Origin: Methanomicrobiaceae archaeon
GTDB lineage: Archaea > Halobacteriota > Methanomicrobia > Methanomicrobiales > Methanomicrobiaceae
Reading direction: 5' to 3'
NCBI GenBank assembly: GCA_030628325.1
Contig: DAOVRB010000086.1
Location: 1-5,658 of the forward strand
DNA: 5,658 nucleotides
Part shown: positions 5,055 to 5,658 of the stretch, in pieces
Position numbering within the stretch: the first letter of the stretch is position 1
Layout of the letters: every line of letters begins with the position of its first letter
Notes under the pieces: model-generated
Told to the model about the DNA's origin: nothing
Database searches by the model: none
Seen by the model: only the letters and a program-made list of their open reading frames with translations
Program-made: the position numbers and the translations under genes

Positions 5055-5658
5055 GATCTCTGTGGTCAATCTCAAATATTTTGTTAAACTCATCTATATC
5101 CCATTCCAGATAATCTTTGATGACCGTATAAGCCATAACAGGAGGAATTGCCCCCATTTCAGTCACAATCAGGTCAATATAGGATGCAGGTGTCACATCA
5201 AAAGACGGGTTTCTTATCCGCACATTGGGTAAACCTGCTGCAATATCATCAGAAAGTACTTCATCTGTGGAGCGCTCCTCTATCTCAATACGATCACCAA
5301 GAACTGTCCGTGGTGCAAACTTGTACGTCTCTGCCGCAACGACAAAACGGGTGCGCGCCTCATGTGCAGCAAGAGCAATCTGGGATGTCCCGATTTTGTT
5401 CACAACAGCGCCGTTTACTGTCACCGCATCAGTCCCTACAATCACAAGGTCCACGTCATTCATGAAATAACGGGCAGCAGAATCTACAATATAATTGGTT
5501 TTGATACCAGCCTCATTTAATGCCTTAATCGTAAGCAGACCCTGATTTCGTGGCCGGACTTCAGTTGCAAAGACTTCAATATCCTTACCACTCTGTTTTG
5601 CCTCAATTATACAGGCAAGTGCCACCTGTGAATTGCAATGTGTCATCACTACATCACC
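5047..5658 (-). CDS. Ribose-1,5-bisphosphate isomerase, C-terminal part (runs off right edge)
   Basis: This eIF2B-related enzyme converts ribose-1,5-bisphosphate to ribulose-1,5-bisphosphate, the substrate of RuBisCO, in the archaeal AMP pathway. The visible 203 residues are open to the right edge; the family is about 320 residues, so roughly the first 120 are missing. GTG and ATG codons at 5649 and 5644-5646 lie inside the conserved GDVVMTHCNSQ motif and are not starts. The catalytic cysteine is in MTHCNS and the catalytic aspartate in IVGTDAV. They are 69 residues apart, the same spacing as I recall for Cys133 and Asp202 of the Thermococcus enzyme. EVRPRNQG, GAVVNKIGTSQIAL and FDVTPASYIDLIVTE are also typical. 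Close relatives are methylthioribose-1-phosphate isomerase (MtnA) and eIF2B subunits. The direct linkage to form III rbcL and the motif wording favour the bisphosphate isomerase. The promoter of the operon is outside the window. Confidence 0.92.
   Translation of the reverse strand, partial: GDVVMTHCNSQVALACIIEAKQSGKDIEVFATEVRPRNQGLLTIKALNEAGIKTNYIVDSAARYFMNDVDLVIVGTDAVTVNGAVVNKIGTSQIALAAHEARTRFVVAAETYKFAPRTVLGDRIEIEERSTDEVLSDDIAAGLPNVRIRNPSFDVTPASYIDLIVTEMGAIPPVMAYTVIKDYLEWDIDEFNKIFEIDHRDQE

Noticed and set aside
5644..5649. GTG or ATG as the start of a short isomerase
   Set aside because: They lie inside the conserved motif containing the catalytic cysteine, and the frame stays open to the window edge, so the true start is outside.
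1..5658. CRISPR array, insertion sequence, tRNA or rRNA, or a new defence-like gene cluster
   Set aside because: I saw no spaced direct repeats, transposase motifs, terminal inverted repeats or RNA-gene signatures. All long frames belong to known housekeeping or metabolic families.

Overview
The window looks like chromosomal DNA of a methanogenic euryarchaeon, most likely Methanomicrobiales. The evidence is the combination of a Cdc48/VAT-type AAA+ ATPase, the archaea-specific recombinase paralogue RadB, a form III RuBisCO directly behind a ribose-1,5-bisphosphate isomerase, a one-piece LarC, TATA-box-like promoters and a poly-U terminator. The order-level placement is inference from gene content and was not tested by alignment.

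Layout from left to right. The minus strand from 1 to about 881 carries the N-terminal third of a Cdc48-family ATPase that leaves the window on the left. Divergent from it, larC (935-2125, +) is followed after 5 bases by radB (2131-2799, +). radB converges on dapF (2786-3604, -), and the two reading frames overlap by 14 bp. A 236-bp non-coding stretch (3605-3840) holds the dapF promoter and ribosome binding site, a set of nested inverted repeats, and the U-tract terminator of the next operon. Then come rbcL (3841-5040, -) and, upstream of it on the same strand, the C-terminal two thirds of a ribose-1,5-bisphosphate isomerase (5047 to the right edge).

How the genes work together. The isomerase and RuBisCO are consecutive enzymes: ribose-1,5-bisphosphate to ribulose-1,5-bisphosphate, then carboxylation to two 3-phosphoglycerates. 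This is the end of the archaeal AMP (nucleoside) degradation pathway, and RuBisCO also serves the reductive hexulose-phosphate pathway described in Methanospirillum. Neither AMP phosphorylase nor phosphoribulokinase is in the window, so the sequence does not say which route operates. LarC makes the nickel-pincer cofactor of the LarA racemase family. DapF makes meso-diaminopimelate for lysine synthesis. RadB and the Cdc48 ATPase belong to DNA recombination and protein quality control.

No mobile element, CRISPR array, tRNA, rRNA or recognisable defence or novel multi-gene system is visible. The window is housekeeping and central metabolism. The points most worth a second look are the shortened region after loop 6 of the RuBisCO, the very tight divergent start region between the ATPase and larC, the larC-radB pairing, and the structured non-coding stretch between rbcL and dapF.
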